Source of the DNA: Halobellus sp. Atlit-31R
GTDB lineage: Archaea; Halobacteriota; Halobacteria; Halobacteriales; Haloferacaceae
Reading direction: 5' to 3'
DNA: 64,000 nt
Assembly: GCA_003665935.1 (NCBI GenBank)
Contig: QPLR01000001.1
Span: 620,001 to 684,000 of the forward strand
This document shows positions 24,254 through 33,082 of the stretch, one piece after another. A program made the position numbers and the translations under genes. The first letter of the stretch is position 1. Each line of letters opens with the position of its first letter. The notes beneath the pieces were generated by a model. It was not told the origin of the DNA, ran no database searches, and worked only from the letters and a program-made list of their open reading frames with translations.

Positions 24254-25579
24254 ATGAGCGAGACTCCGGATAAATTCGAAACAATTCGGTTATTCTGGGT
24301 GGACCTCAACGGCGTCGCTCGTGGGACGTCGATACCGGCGACCGAACTCGATGCGACCAGCGAAGCCGGGGTCAGTTTCGCAAATAGCGTTGCCGAACTC
24401 ACGCTCGGCTCGGGGCTCCTCACCGACGCGAAGTACGGTCCGGAGGACGGCGATATGTTCGCGGTTCCGGACCTCGACTCGCTCACGAAGCTCTCGTGGC
24501 GTGACGGCGAGGCGGCGGTCTTTTCGGACCTGAAGACGATCAGCGGAGACGACTTTTCACTGTGTGCACGCAGCGCGCTTCGACGCGTCGTCTCCGACCT
24601 CGAGTCGGCGGGGTACGTTCCACAGGTCGGCGTCGAGGTGGAGTTCTCGCTGCTCGAGCCCGACGACGGTGGGTGGCGACCGTTCAACGCGAAGACGTCC
24701 TACGACGCGGACGCCATCGACCAGGCCGCAGCCCTCTTCGACGAGTGGTACGCTGCGATGGGCCAGGCGGGCTTCGACCTCACGGGGATCCACCAGGAGT
24801 CCCTCTCGGGACAGTACGAAGTGAGTCTGCAGTACGGTGCGGCGCGCTCAACGATGGACGGCGTAATGTTCTTTCGGCACCTTCTGAAGTCGACAGCCCG
24901 ATCGCACGGGCACGGTGCGACGGTGATGCCTCGACCGTTCGACGGCGAGGATGCCAACGGGATGCACCTCCACCTGAGTCTTTGGGATCCGGACCGGAAG
25001 ACGAACCGGTTCGCAGCGGCCGACGGGACCGCGACTGCGGACGCTCGCCGCGCCGGGGAGGCGCGGCTCCCGGACGATGCCCGCCACTTTCTCGGCGGTA
25101 TCATCGAGCACGCACAGGCGCTCACCGCCATCTGTGCGCCCACGGTGAACTCCTACAAGCGCCTCGTTCCCGGTATCTGGGCACCGACCGCGATCGCGTG
25201 GGGGTTCGACAACCGCTCGACGGCGCTCCGCGTCCCCCCAGAGTCCGGCCCCGGAACGCGCATCGAGTACCGCGTCCCCGACTCGGCGAGCAATCCCTAT
25301 CTGGCGATGGCCGCAACCCTCGCCGCCGGGTTCGACGGGATTCGATCCGAGGCAGAGCCCGGAGATCCCGTCGCGGTCAATGCACACGAGGCAGGCTGCG
25401 AGACGCTTCCGCGGACGCTCTGGAGCGCTCTCGATTATCTCGAGGCAGACGACGTCCTTCGAGACGCGCTCGGTGACGACCTCGTGACGGAGTTCGTGAG
25501 ACTCAAACGCGACGAGTTCGATCGGTCTCGGGAGGCCGTCAGCGACTGGGAGCGCGACACCTACCTCGAGACGTTCTGA
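24254..25579 (+). CDS. Glutamine-synthetase-family ligase (gamma-glutamyl-amine ligase candidate)
   Basis: ATP-dependent ligase of 441 aa of the glutamine synthetase superfamily. The N-terminal LFWVDLNGVARGTSIP (beta-grasp), metal-site segments VGVEVEFSLLEP and GQYEVSLQYG, GMHLHLSLWDP, and the C-terminal NSYKRLVPGIWAPTAIAWG followed by NRSTALRVP are all present, so the active site looks intact. These features resemble PuuA/GlnA3/GlnA4-type enzymes, which ligate glutamate to amines, more than housekeeping GlnA. Its position beside an HTH regulator, an amine-type ABC importer and eutBCA suggests ethanolamine or a polyamine as co-substrate. That is inference; ordinary glutamine synthetase activity is the alternative. 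It is convergent with the regulator gene. Confidence 0.82.
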   Translation: MSETPDKFETIRLFWVDLNGVARGTSIPATELDATSEAGVSFANSVAELTLGSGLLTDAKYGPEDGDMFAVPDLDSLTKLSWRDGEAAVFSDLKTISGDDFSLCARSALRRVVSDLESAGYVPQVGVEVEFSLLEPDDGGWRPFNAKTSYDADAIDQAAALFDEWYAAMGQAGFDLTGIHQESLSGQYEVSLQYGAARSTMDGVMFFRHLLKSTARSHGHGATVMPRPFDGEDANGMHLHLSLWDPDRKTNRFAAADGTATADARRAGEARLPDDARHFLGGIIEHAQALTAICAPTVNSYKRLVPGIWAPTAIAWGFDNRSTALRVPPESGPGTRIEYRVPDSASNPYLAMAATLAAGFDGIRSEAEPGDPVAVNAHEAGCETLPRTLWSALDYLEADDVLRDALGDDLVTEFVRLKRDEFDRSREAVSDWERDTYLETF

Positions 25580-25629
25580 GACGAAGCAAGCGGGAGCCCA
25601 GCCGTTCACGGGTCGATAAGGCAGAGCGG

Positions 25630-26391
25630 CTACGGCGGCTGTGTTCCGGGCTGTCCCCGTCGGCTGGCCTTCCGCGTTTCCTCGTTCGCACTCAGGAGCG
25701 ATCCGACTGCGTTCAAGATCTTCGCTTCTGACCGGCGCAGGTGCTCGCCGACCGTGGAGGTGTTCGCGGAGTCCATCGCCGCGAGATCCTCGATACCGCA
25801 GGCCCGCGGTGAGTCGTAGTACCCCTCCGCGACGGCTTGCGAGAGTACCTCGCGCTGTCTCGGCGAGAGAGCTTCGATCGCCGCTTTCACCTCGGCAAGT
25901 CGGGTGAGAAGTCGGTCGTGGGTCGGTGACGTGAGCGCAGTCACCTCCACCGAGCCCATCGACTGCAGCGCCGCGTGTGTCTCGGAGACGCTCGCGTGGT
26001 CTCGCGCGAGGACGCTCCAGCGCTCGGACCCGTCAGTGACCGTCGGCGGGACGGTCGGGAAGCATCGGTTCTCGAGCAGAACGTTCAACACGGGTTCGGT
26101 GTCCTCCGCATCGGTCCCCGTCTCGTAGTCGCCAGCGAGGCTCACGTACGCGACCGCCCGGTTCTCGTCGTAACTAACGAGGGTCGCGGATGTCATAATC
26201 TCGTGGTCGCTAAGCCACGCGACGAACGCGTCCACGTCGGTCGGCGAGACGTTCGTCGCTTCGATCATTGTGATGCTCGTCTCCCGTAGTTGATACGAAT
26301 AGATAATGGTCGCAGAGATCATCGGAAACGAGTCGTTCATCGTCTCCGTCCAGCAGCCTTCGTGGGTGATCTCGAAAGTGTATTCGAGCAT
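25630..26391 (-). CDS. HTH_10 (bacterio-opsin activator-like) transcription regulator
   Basis: A 253-residue regulator. The C-terminal quarter has the HTH_10 signature SPRQREVLSQAVAEGYYDSP followed by LAAMDSANTSTVGEHLRRSE, the DNA-binding domain of Bat-like haloarchaeal activators. The N-terminal about 180 residues show the alternating beta pattern of the usual ligand-sensing module, without a recognisable PAS or GAF signature. The ATG at 26389-26391 begins MLEYTFEITHEG. An upstream AT-rich CCTATAATACG (minus strand, about 26430-26440) is a likely promoter. It is the last minus-strand gene after the transporter, so it is the prime candidate for controlling the amine cluster. Confidence 0.87.
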   Translation of the reverse strand: MLEYTFEITHEGCWTETMNDSFPMISATIIYSYQLRETSITMIEATNVSPTDVDAFVAWLSDHEIMTSATLVSYDENRAVAYVSLAGDYETGTDAEDTEPVLNVLLENRCFPTVPPTVTDGSERWSVLARDHASVSETHAALQSMGSVEVTALTSPTHDRLLTRLAEVKAAIEALSPRQREVLSQAVAEGYYDSPRACGIEDLAAMDSANTSTVGEHLRRSEAKILNAVGSLLSANEETRKASRRGQPGTQPP

Positions 26392-26537
26392 AGTGACGCT
26401 GATGTCTGGTAACAGAAACCGCGCTAGACGTATTATAGGTTTCGTGGAATTTGTTGGTGTGTGTTTTATTAAGTATAAGGTGACGTAGTGAGTGCATCGA
26501 CCTCGGGGGACGCTGTGACGACGCCCCGGCGAGTTGC

Positions 26538-27347
26538 TCACTCGCGGTGGGGCTGCCGATACTCGAAGACCGCGACGGCGACGATGAGGAGGAGCGAGAG
26601 GTAGAAGATGAGCGACGAGACCGCCGGGACCGTCGGGGTGAACCCCTGGGTCATCTTCGCGTGGATCCACGTGGTGATCGTGCTTTCGGCACCCGACAGA
26701 TACGAGACGATGTAGTAGTTGTTCCACGCGAGCACGAACGCGAAGATAGCACCGGAGACGATCCCGTCGGCGATCAGCGGAAGAATCACCTCCTTGTAGA
26801 GCGTGAGCGTGCTCGCGCCGAGGTCGCGGGCGGCCTCTTCGACGTCGGGGTCGACGCCCAGAGCAGTGATGGAGACGACGAACATCACGATCGGGGAGAT
26901 CCAGACGAGTTCGCCGACGATCGAGGGCACGATTCCGTATCCGAGGTTGGTAACGTTCGTCCACAGCGACATTCCGAGGCCGAGCAAGAGCAGCGGGAAG
27001 AAGACGGGGAGCAACGCGATGAGTTTGAACTGTTCTTGGTACGGGAACTCGTAGCGGGTGTACGCTATTGCGCCACCTGTGCCGATGATCGTGCTGAGCA
27101 CGGTAACGGGGATGGCGATTGTAGCCGTGTTGACGAGCGCCGAAGTGATGCTGTCTGACGACAGCGCCACCTCGTACCAGTGGAGCGTGAAGGCGTAATC
27201 GACGATCGAGAGGAATCGCCCGTCGTAGAACGACGCGATGACGAGTGTAAAAAGCGGGATCATCAGGAACACCGCGACGAGCAGTACGTAGCCGTACCAC
27301 ACGCCCGCCCGCAGTAGCCTGGCAGTCGGGCCCTGCGTCGTGCTCAT
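26538..27347 (-). CDS. ABC transporter permease, PotC-like
   Basis: Inner-membrane permease of 269 aa with six predicted helices (for example the first, beginning VWYGYVLLVAVFLMIPLFTL). The cytoplasmic EAA loop EEAARDLGASTLTLYKEVIL is where the ATPase docks. It belongs to the spermidine/putrescine/iron-type permease family. Its start overlaps the end of the other permease gene by 4 bp (ATGA type), so they are translationally coupled in the order SBP, ATPase, PotB-like, PotC-like. The context with eutBCA suggests an amine substrate such as ethanolamine. Confidence 0.9.
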   Translation of the reverse strand: MSTTQGPTARLLRAGVWYGYVLLVAVFLMIPLFTLVIASFYDGRFLSIVDYAFTLHWYEVALSSDSITSALVNTATIAIPVTVLSTIIGTGGAIAYTRYEFPYQEQFKLIALLPVFFPLLLLGLGMSLWTNVTNLGYGIVPSIVGELVWISPIVMFVVSITALGVDPDVEEAARDLGASTLTLYKEVILPLIADGIVSGAIFAFVLAWNNYYIVSYLSGAESTITTWIHAKMTQGFTPTVPAVSSLIFYLSLLLIVAVAVFEYRQPHRE

Positions 27348-28300
27348 CGTCCGTCACCTCGCGAAGCGATCTCCTGCAGGTCCAGCGAACGGAGGATGAC
27401 GACCCCCACGACGACAGTAATCACGAGGAGGCCGACAGCCTGCGCCGACCCGAGCGGCCAGTTCTGTGAGTACCCGAACGAGTAGTTGATGTTGCTCGCC
27501 ATCGTGAACACCGAGCCGCCGCCGAGAATCTGCGCCTCCACGTCGGCTCCGAGACTCAGGACGAACACGAACAGCGACCCGATGACGACGCCGGGCATAC
27601 TGAGCGGGAGGACGATCCGCCTGAAGATGGTGAACGTGCCCGCCCCGAGGTCCTGTGCCGCCTCGAAGGTCACGTCGTCGATGCTCAGCAGCGAGAGGTA
27701 GATCGGGAACAGCATAAACGGCAGGTAGACGTACATCGTCCCGAACACCACCGTGTAGCGGTTGTACAGCAGTGAGGGGTAGGCCGACGCCTGTCCCCCG
27801 AAGAGCGTGAAGATGCTGTTCAGCACGCCGTTCTTCACGAAGAATAGCGCCCACCCGAACACACGGACGTTCACGCTCGTAAAAAGCGGCACGATGAGAA
27901 CGAGCAGGAAGACGAGCTTGTACCGCTTTATTTTGCGAGCGAGCGCATACGCTGCGGGGTAGGAGACGACGGCCGTCGCGACGACCGTCGCCGCGCTCAC
28001 GAGCGCTGTGTTCCCGAGAACCTGGCCGTAGACGCCGGTCCCGCTGACCATTCCCGAGATGATCTCGCCGTAGTGCTCGAACGTCCAACTCGTCAGACCG
28101 AGGTCGATTTGATTTCCCGACTGTAGCGAAAACAGCACGATGGCGAGCATCGGGCCGACGAACATAAACGCTAGCAGCAGGAGAATCGGGAGCATAAGCA
28201 CCCACGGGGGACGCAGCAGTTCGAACAGCGGGTTCTCGCTTTCCCGAGTGTACGTGGCTGCCCGGACGACACTACTTCTAAGTTTACCTTTCGTAGACAT
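27344..28300 (-). CDS. ABC transporter permease, PotB-like
   Basis: Permease of 318 aa with six main hydrophobic helices, including WVLMLPILLLLAFMFVGPML near the N-terminus. The EAA loop is FEAAQDLGAGTFTIFRRIVL. It pairs with the PotC-like permease to form the membrane channel. It follows the ATPase gene by 3 bp and overlaps the second permease by 4 bp. The N-terminal about 35 residues are basic and precede the first helix. Spermidine/putrescine-type family; substrate inferred from context only. Confidence 0.9.
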   Translation of the reverse strand: MSTKGKLRSSVVRAATYTRESENPLFELLRPPWVLMLPILLLLAFMFVGPMLAIVLFSLQSGNQIDLGLTSWTFEHYGEIISGMVSGTGVYGQVLGNTALVSAATVVATAVVSYPAAYALARKIKRYKLVFLLVLIVPLFTSVNVRVFGWALFFVKNGVLNSIFTLFGGQASAYPSLLYNRYTVVFGTMYVYLPFMLFPIYLSLLSIDDVTFEAAQDLGAGTFTIFRRIVLPLSMPGVVIGSLFVFVLSLGADVEAQILGGGSVFTMASNINYSFGYSQNWPLGSAQAVGLLVITVVVGVVILRSLDLQEIASRGDGR

Positions 28301-28303
28301 CGC

Positions 28304-29368
28304 TCACTCCGGCACCAAGACAGACTTCTCGGCGTCCCACTGGATGTACGCCACGTCGCCGATGTCGAGGTCGGTCTCCTGGTACCACTCGAAGCCGACC
28401 TCTGCGACGTACTGCTCGTCGGTCGCGTCAGGCGTCCCTTCCACGAGGACGGTGTTACCGCGGACGAGAATATTGTCAACAGTCACCTCGATACCGAGGT
28501 CGGAGTCGAGTGTCGGCCCGACCTCGCAGTCGTCGTAGCGGACGATGAGGTGGTTCTGCTCGTCGTAGTCGTGATCCGCTCCGATGGCGGCTTCTCCGGT
28601 GAACTGATCGCTGGAGATCGTTGCGTCTCCACCATCGGTTCGCGCCGTCTCGACGCCGAAGATGTTTGCGTCGCCCATGAAATCCGCGATGAACCGTGAC
28701 TCCGGGCTCTGGTAGATCTCCTCCGGCGGTCCCGTCTGTGCGACGTTGCCGCAGTTGAGGACGAACAGCTTGTCGCTCATCACGAGCGCCGCCTCGAGCG
28801 AGTGTGTGACGTAGATGAACGTCATATCGAGCGCTTTGTTGAGATCGGCGAGCTCGCGCTGTAGTTGCTTTTGCAGCGCGTAGTCGAGTGACGCGAGCGG
28901 CTCGTCGAGGAGCAGGATGTCAGGATCGTACGCGAGCGACCGGGCGAGTGCGACGCGCTGTTTCTGGCCGCCCGAGAGTTCGCTCGCGTTCTTGTCTGCG
29001 TGCTCGTCCGGATCGAGTCGGACCTGCTCGAGCAGTTCTTCGACCGTTCGGCCGACCTCGCGGCCGGCGGCCCTGATCGGAAATTCGACGTTCTCGCGAA
29101 CGGTCATATGCGGGAACAGCGCCCACGTCTGAAAGACGAGGCTCGTCGGGCGGTCCTTCGGTCGCGTGTTCACGATGTCGGCGCCGTCGAGCGTAATCTC
29201 GCCGGAGGTCGGCTCAAGATGCCCCGCAAGCATCCGAAGCAGCGTCGTCTTCCCACAGCCGGACGGCCCGACGATGGAGGCGAACTCTCCGGTCTCGATT
29301 TCGATGTCCACGTCGTTTATAGCGACTGTGCTTCCGTATTCGCGTCGTAAATTCTTTGTTCGCAGCAT
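28304..29368 (-). CDS. ABC transporter ATP-binding protein, PotA-like
   Basis: Cytosolic ATPase of 354 aa energising the importer. Walker A GPSGCGKTT (about 34-42), the ABC signature LSGGQKQRVALARSL, Walker B ILLLDEP and the switch His in YVTHSLEAALVMSD are all intact. The C-terminal about 110 residues form a TOBE/regulatory domain (NILVRGNTVLVEG) typical of PotA/FbpC/CysA ATPases. The ATG at 29366-29368 begins MLRTKNLRREYG. It lies 38 bp after the binding-protein gene and 3 bp before the first permease. Confidence 0.94.
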   Translation of the reverse strand: MLRTKNLRREYGSTVAINDVDIEIETGEFASIVGPSGCGKTTLLRMLAGHLEPTSGEITLDGADIVNTRPKDRPTSLVFQTWALFPHMTVRENVEFPIRAAGREVGRTVEELLEQVRLDPDEHADKNASELSGGQKQRVALARSLAYDPDILLLDEPLASLDYALQKQLQRELADLNKALDMTFIYVTHSLEAALVMSDKLFVLNCGNVAQTGPPEEIYQSPESRFIADFMGDANIFGVETARTDGGDATISSDQFTGEAAIGADHDYDEQNHLIVRYDDCEVGPTLDSDLGIEVTVDNILVRGNTVLVEGTPDATDEQYVAEVGFEWYQETDLDIGDVAYIQWDAEKSVLVPE

Positions 29369-29406
29369 TGAAGATAGGTGACTGATCCCGAGCCGTGGCC
29401 GGGGCC

Positions 29407-30636
29407 TCAGAGTCTGGTCTTCGCCTCGCGCCAGATCGGCTCGAACTTCTCGAGGTCCGGAACGCCGGTGTAGAAGACACTCCGGTCGAGAATGTCCGGC
29501 ACGTCGTCGACACGGAGAACTTCGCGCTGGAAGTCGTCGTACTGATCCCACGCCGTCGCGTGTGGGACGACGTTGGTCCCGCCGGAGGTCGGCCACGATA
29601 GGTTGAACGCCGTCTCTCCTTTCTGCATATGCGCGAGGTAGTTGTCCGAGACAGTCGGCTGATCGCCCTTCACGAAGGTCGTCGTCTCGACCCAGATGAT
29701 ACCGCCTTCTTCGGGGACGTGCGCCTCGAACTGGAGGTTGTCTCCACGTCGGAGGGTGCCGTTGATCCAGTTCCCGGAGATGAATCCGATGTCGATCTCG
29801 CCGGATTTGAGCGCCTGATTCATCGACGCGAAGTCCGGGAGGAGCGTCTTCGCGTTGTCGAAGAGGTCAAACGTCGCCTGTCGGACTTGCTCGACTTCCT
29901 CTTCGGTGTGTTCTTTGTAGGGGTCGATTCCCTCCCGGAGCATAATGACCTGCACACCCCAGAACATCAGATCGTAGACTCCAACGTCGTATTCGTCGGA
30001 CCAAGCGGCGTCGTAGCTGCTGTAGTCGGACTCCGAGACGGTGTCAGTGTTGACGACGAACGACGCCCACCCGAACCGCTGCGGCGCACCGTACATCGTT
30101 CCGTCGACGTCGAAGGAGTAGTCGTCCTCGTCGAGGAAAGCGTACTCGTACCCGTTTTCGGGCTTGAAGATGTCGATGTACTTATCGAAGGTGTACTCCT
30201 TCCACGCGTCGTAGTCGATAGGGCGGATCAGTTCGGCCTCGGCTAGGTTCGGAAGCCAGGCCATATCGAACGTCGCCTGGTGGAACTGCTCCCACTCGCC
30301 GGAGTTGAGACGGTTGAACGCTTTAGGGTTGGAGGTAAAGAGATCCAGCTGCGTGTTCGCGTCGAAGTCCTCCCTGAACGAGTCCTGAACGTTCGACGCG
30401 TCGTATCCGGTCCACGTCAGGTGGTTTACCGTCTCGCCCGAGCTGTCGCCGTCACCTTTCGTGTACAGTTCGTCGTATTCGGGTGCGGGTACGGTAGCCA
30501 TAGGGTCGGTCCGCCACGTCTCCTCACCGTCACCGGACCCGCCGCCACCGAGGCAGCCAGCGAGCGTACTCGTTGCCGCGAGACTGGCCGCGCTTGTTTT
30601 GAGGAGTCGACGGCGGGAGATAGATTGTCGTGTCAT
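29407..30636 (-). CDS. Tat-exported solute-binding lipoprotein, PotD-like
   Basis: Extracellular binding protein of 409 aa for the ABC importer. It has a twin-arginine signal (SRRRLLKTSA, about 7-16) followed by a lipobox (TLAGC) and a Gly-rich linker, so it is probably Tat-exported and lipid anchored as is usual in haloarchaea. The mature part resembles spermidine/putrescine-binding proteins: type II fold, many Trp/Tyr/Asp residues that could cage a cationic amine. The ATG at 30634-30636 gives a normal Tat n-region; an ATG at 30736-30738 would add 34 residues. Ligand identity is inferred from the adjacent eut genes. Confidence 0.88.
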   Translation of the reverse strand: MTRQSISRRRLLKTSAASLAATSTLAGCLGGGGSGDGEETWRTDPMATVPAPEYDELYTKGDGDSSGETVNHLTWTGYDASNVQDSFREDFDANTQLDLFTSNPKAFNRLNSGEWEQFHQATFDMAWLPNLAEAELIRPIDYDAWKEYTFDKYIDIFKPENGYEYAFLDEDDYSFDVDGTMYGAPQRFGWASFVVNTDTVSESDYSSYDAAWSDEYDVGVYDLMFWGVQVIMLREGIDPYKEHTEEEVEQVRQATFDLFDNAKTLLPDFASMNQALKSGEIDIGFISGNWINGTLRRGDNLQFEAHVPEEGGIIWVETTTFVKGDQPTVSDNYLAHMQKGETAFNLSWPTSGGTNVVPHATAWDQYDDFQREVLRVDDVPDILDRSVFYTGVPDLEKFEPIWREAKTRL

Positions 30637-30880
30637 TGTTGATCGTATTGATGGCACAGATTCGCTGGCAACCACACTACGTCGCGTATTGCCTTCTGCT
30701 GACCCATCACACACTACAGTTAGCTGCAAAGCAGGCATTACAATTCTGCCGGCAATTTCCGGTCATTTATACCGATACGACCTGAGTAGAGCAAATTTTT
30801 TACTTAACCATTGTTTATACTGTGTTTTTGTTCAATTATTCCAGTTATTTTTGTAAATACAATACCGGCTGCGGAGCGGA
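30637..30880 (-). promoter_or_regulatory. AT-rich promoter region between eutA and the transporter
   Basis: A 244-bp gap, strikingly AT-rich at 30785-30865. On the minus strand GGTATAAAT (30765-30773) is a good TATA box for the transporter operon. This suggests that the importer can be transcribed independently of eutBCA. T-rich stretches here may also terminate the eut transcript. Confidence 0.55.
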
Positions 30881-32335
30881 TCACTCGTCGAATATCAGCG
30901 TCTTCACCGTTGCTGGCACGGCGGTCCCCTCTGCGATCGGGGTACCGAGGTCGATGTACCGTTCGCCAGTGATCTCGATCTCGTCCAGCACCATCGCCGG
31001 TCGCGAGCCGGCGACCGTCTCGAACGTCTGACCGAACACCTTCGCGCAGTTCTGTTTGGTGAGGAGGATGAACGGAACGCGTTCGTCGAACAGACCGTCG
31101 TAGGCCGCCGCCATCCCCTCGGCAACGAGCCCGACTCGCTCGTAGGTGAGCTCACCGATCGACGGCGCGTACAACGAAAATTCGTCGAAACGTCCCCTAT
31201 CGTCCCGTGCCCCCCGAATCGCGGCGGCGGTCCGCTGCTCGATGTCTGAGGCCGTGTCACCGGCGTCCAGTCCCGAGACCGACACGACCGGGAGGTTTCG
31301 GGTCGGCAGCAGGTCGTTGTCCGGTGCGATGGTACGCCCGCTGAACGACATCGACTGGGTGCCGACGCCGAGGACGGTCGCCCGGATATCCGTCCCCGAG
31401 CGGTGGATCGGCAGCGTCTGGAACCGATCGTGGTTTCTAATCGCGGTGGAGAGAAACACCCCGAAGTCGTCGAACTCGAAGGGGTCGCTGACGTTCGCGC
31501 CACGCTCGGCGTCGATGCCGACGAGTCTGCCGACCCCGCCCGTGAAGATTACTTCGTCAACGTCGACTCCCGTAGTCGGGAGCGTTCCGATAGCGAGCGC
31601 CTCGGTCTCCTCGTCGAACGGGGGGCCATCAACGCTGTCGAACACTCGCGCCGCCATCCAGTTCGCGAGCGATCGGTAGGCCGCTGTAGGGCGTTTCTCA
31701 CCGACGACGAGGGAAGGGCCGCTGGATTCGACGTACGACCCAACGGAGTCGGCGACGCTCGTGATCGCGCCGTCTGCATCGAAGCGGACGTCGCGGCCGC
31801 CGATGTCGATACACCGCGTCTGTCGGACGGTCCCCCCCTCGAAAACGGCGATGTTCGTCGTTCCGCCGCCGATGTCGACGCTCACGACTGTCGACTTCTG
31901 GCGCTCGCTCCGGGCGCCTGCACCGGCCCCGCGTCCCGCCAGTATCGCCTCGAGGGACGCGCCCGCTGCCGCGACGACGAACTGTCCGGAGCGAGCGGCC
32001 AGTCGGTCCAGCAGCGGCTCGGCGTTCTTCGTTCTCGCCGCTTCGCCCGTCGCGATGACTGCGCCCGTGTCGATCTCGTTCGGCTGGAATCCAGCCTGCT
32101 CGATAGTGTCGTCGATCAGTTCGATGACTGCCGCAGTGCGGATCCGCGTCCCGCGGTCGTAGGGAGTCTCGTGTATTTGACTCCGGTATACGAGTTCGCG
32201 GTCGACGATTTCGACTTTCGCCGCACCGTCGTACGACGGCACGCGGAGTGTGAGATCGCTGACGACGATCTGTGTGGTCGTCGTCCCGATATCGATGCCG
32301 ATGCTGTGGACGACCTCGGGTGAGCCCCGGCTCAT
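30881..32335 (-). CDS. eutA: Ethanolamine ammonia-lyase reactivating factor EutA
   Basis: Actin/Hsp70-fold ATPase of 484 aa that exchanges damaged cobalamin from ethanolamine ammonia-lyase. The phosphate motif GIDIGTTTTQIVVSDL at the N-terminus, SVDIGGGTTNIAVFEGG in the middle and FTGGVGRLVG are the nucleotide-binding signatures of EutA. Length matches the bacterial protein (about 467 aa). It overlaps the eutC stop by 4 bp, so eutB, eutC and eutA form one operon. Its presence implies that the lyase is used as a genuine B12 enzyme. Alternative: another ASKHA reactivase, but the neighbours make EutA clear. Confidence 0.92.
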   Translation of the reverse strand: MSRGSPEVVHSIGIDIGTTTTQIVVSDLTLRVPSYDGAAKVEIVDRELVYRSQIHETPYDRGTRIRTAAVIELIDDTIEQAGFQPNEIDTGAVIATGEAARTKNAEPLLDRLAARSGQFVVAAAGASLEAILAGRGAGAGARSERQKSTVVSVDIGGGTTNIAVFEGGTVRQTRCIDIGGRDVRFDADGAITSVADSVGSYVESSGPSLVVGEKRPTAAYRSLANWMAARVFDSVDGPPFDEETEALAIGTLPTTGVDVDEVIFTGGVGRLVGIDAERGANVSDPFEFDDFGVFLSTAIRNHDRFQTLPIHRSGTDIRATVLGVGTQSMSFSGRTIAPDNDLLPTRNLPVVSVSGLDAGDTASDIEQRTAAAIRGARDDRGRFDEFSLYAPSIGELTYERVGLVAEGMAAAYDGLFDERVPFILLTKQNCAKVFGQTFETVAGSRPAMVLDEIEITGERYIDLGTPIAEGTAVPATVKTLIFDE

Positions 32336-33078
32336 CGATCGCCTAGATCGATCCCGCTCTGTTTGTTCTCGTAGATTTCGGCGAGAACGGTGGCGATTTC
32401 CGCGCCCGCTTCCACGGGCGGAATGCCGTTGCGGTGGATGTTGGAGATGACCGACTTCTTGGAGGTCGAGCTACCGCGCAGTGGCCCGTAGATAAAGTAC
32501 GCACTCAGACTCTCGTTGGTCGCGAGCCCCGGTCGCTCGCCGATGAGGTTCACGCAGCAGTCGGCGTCGAGCTCTTCGCCGATCGCGTCCATCACGTTCA
32601 CCCGCCCGTACTCGACGAACACCGGCGTCCCAACGTTTAGGTCCCGCGCGTCGAGGCCGTCGAAGAGCGACGGCAACAGGTCCGGGAGGTTCGATTCGAC
32701 GGCGGTCGAGCTGAGGCCGTCGCTGACTACGATCTGAACGTCTGGTCCTTCGACGCACTGGTCGCGGAGCGTCGCCGCGGTCTCGTCGGTGATGTCTCGA
32801 CCGAGGTTGGGATTCGCGAGAAACTCTGTTTTGCTACTCGCCTTCGATTGGATCGAGACGAGTCCGAGCTGCTCGGCGAGTTGGTCGGGGACGTGAGTCG
32901 AAACCGCGTCGCGTGCCTCCCCGTGGTCGAGCCGGAACTGCAGTAAGGTGCTCGTTCTCGGTCGCGATCCAGCGCGCCCGACCCCGACACGCGAGGGGTG
33001 ACGCTCACGCATCTTCCGATACCGAGCTTCGTCGTTCGGGCTGTCGATCGCTATCTCCGAATTGTCGTCTGTCGTCAT
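32332..33078 (-). CDS. eutC: Ethanolamine ammonia-lyase small subunit EutC
   Basis: Light subunit of adenosylcobalamin-dependent ethanolamine ammonia-lyase, 248 aa. The signature parts are RTSTLLQFRLDHGEARDAV, QIVVSDGLSSTAVESNLPDL, INLIGERPGL-type sequence (here VNLIGERPGLATNESLSAY) and KKSVISNIHRNGIPPVEAG near the end, as in bacterial EutC. It is shorter than the enterobacterial subunit (about 295 aa), mainly at the N-terminus. It starts 4 bp after the eutB stop and overlaps eutA by 4 bp. Confidence 0.95.
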   Translation of the reverse strand: MTTDDNSEIAIDSPNDEARYRKMRERHPSRVGVGRAGSRPRTSTLLQFRLDHGEARDAVSTHVPDQLAEQLGLVSIQSKASSKTEFLANPNLGRDITDETAATLRDQCVEGPDVQIVVSDGLSSTAVESNLPDLLPSLFDGLDARDLNVGTPVFVEYGRVNVMDAIGEELDADCCVNLIGERPGLATNESLSAYFIYGPLRGSSTSKKSVISNIHRNGIPPVEAGAEIATVLAEIYENKQSGIDLGDR

Positions 33079-33082
33079 ATGC

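Noticed and set aside
31403..32323. 306-codon plus-strand frame opposite eutA
   Set aside because: It is an antisense shadow of eutA with no motif.
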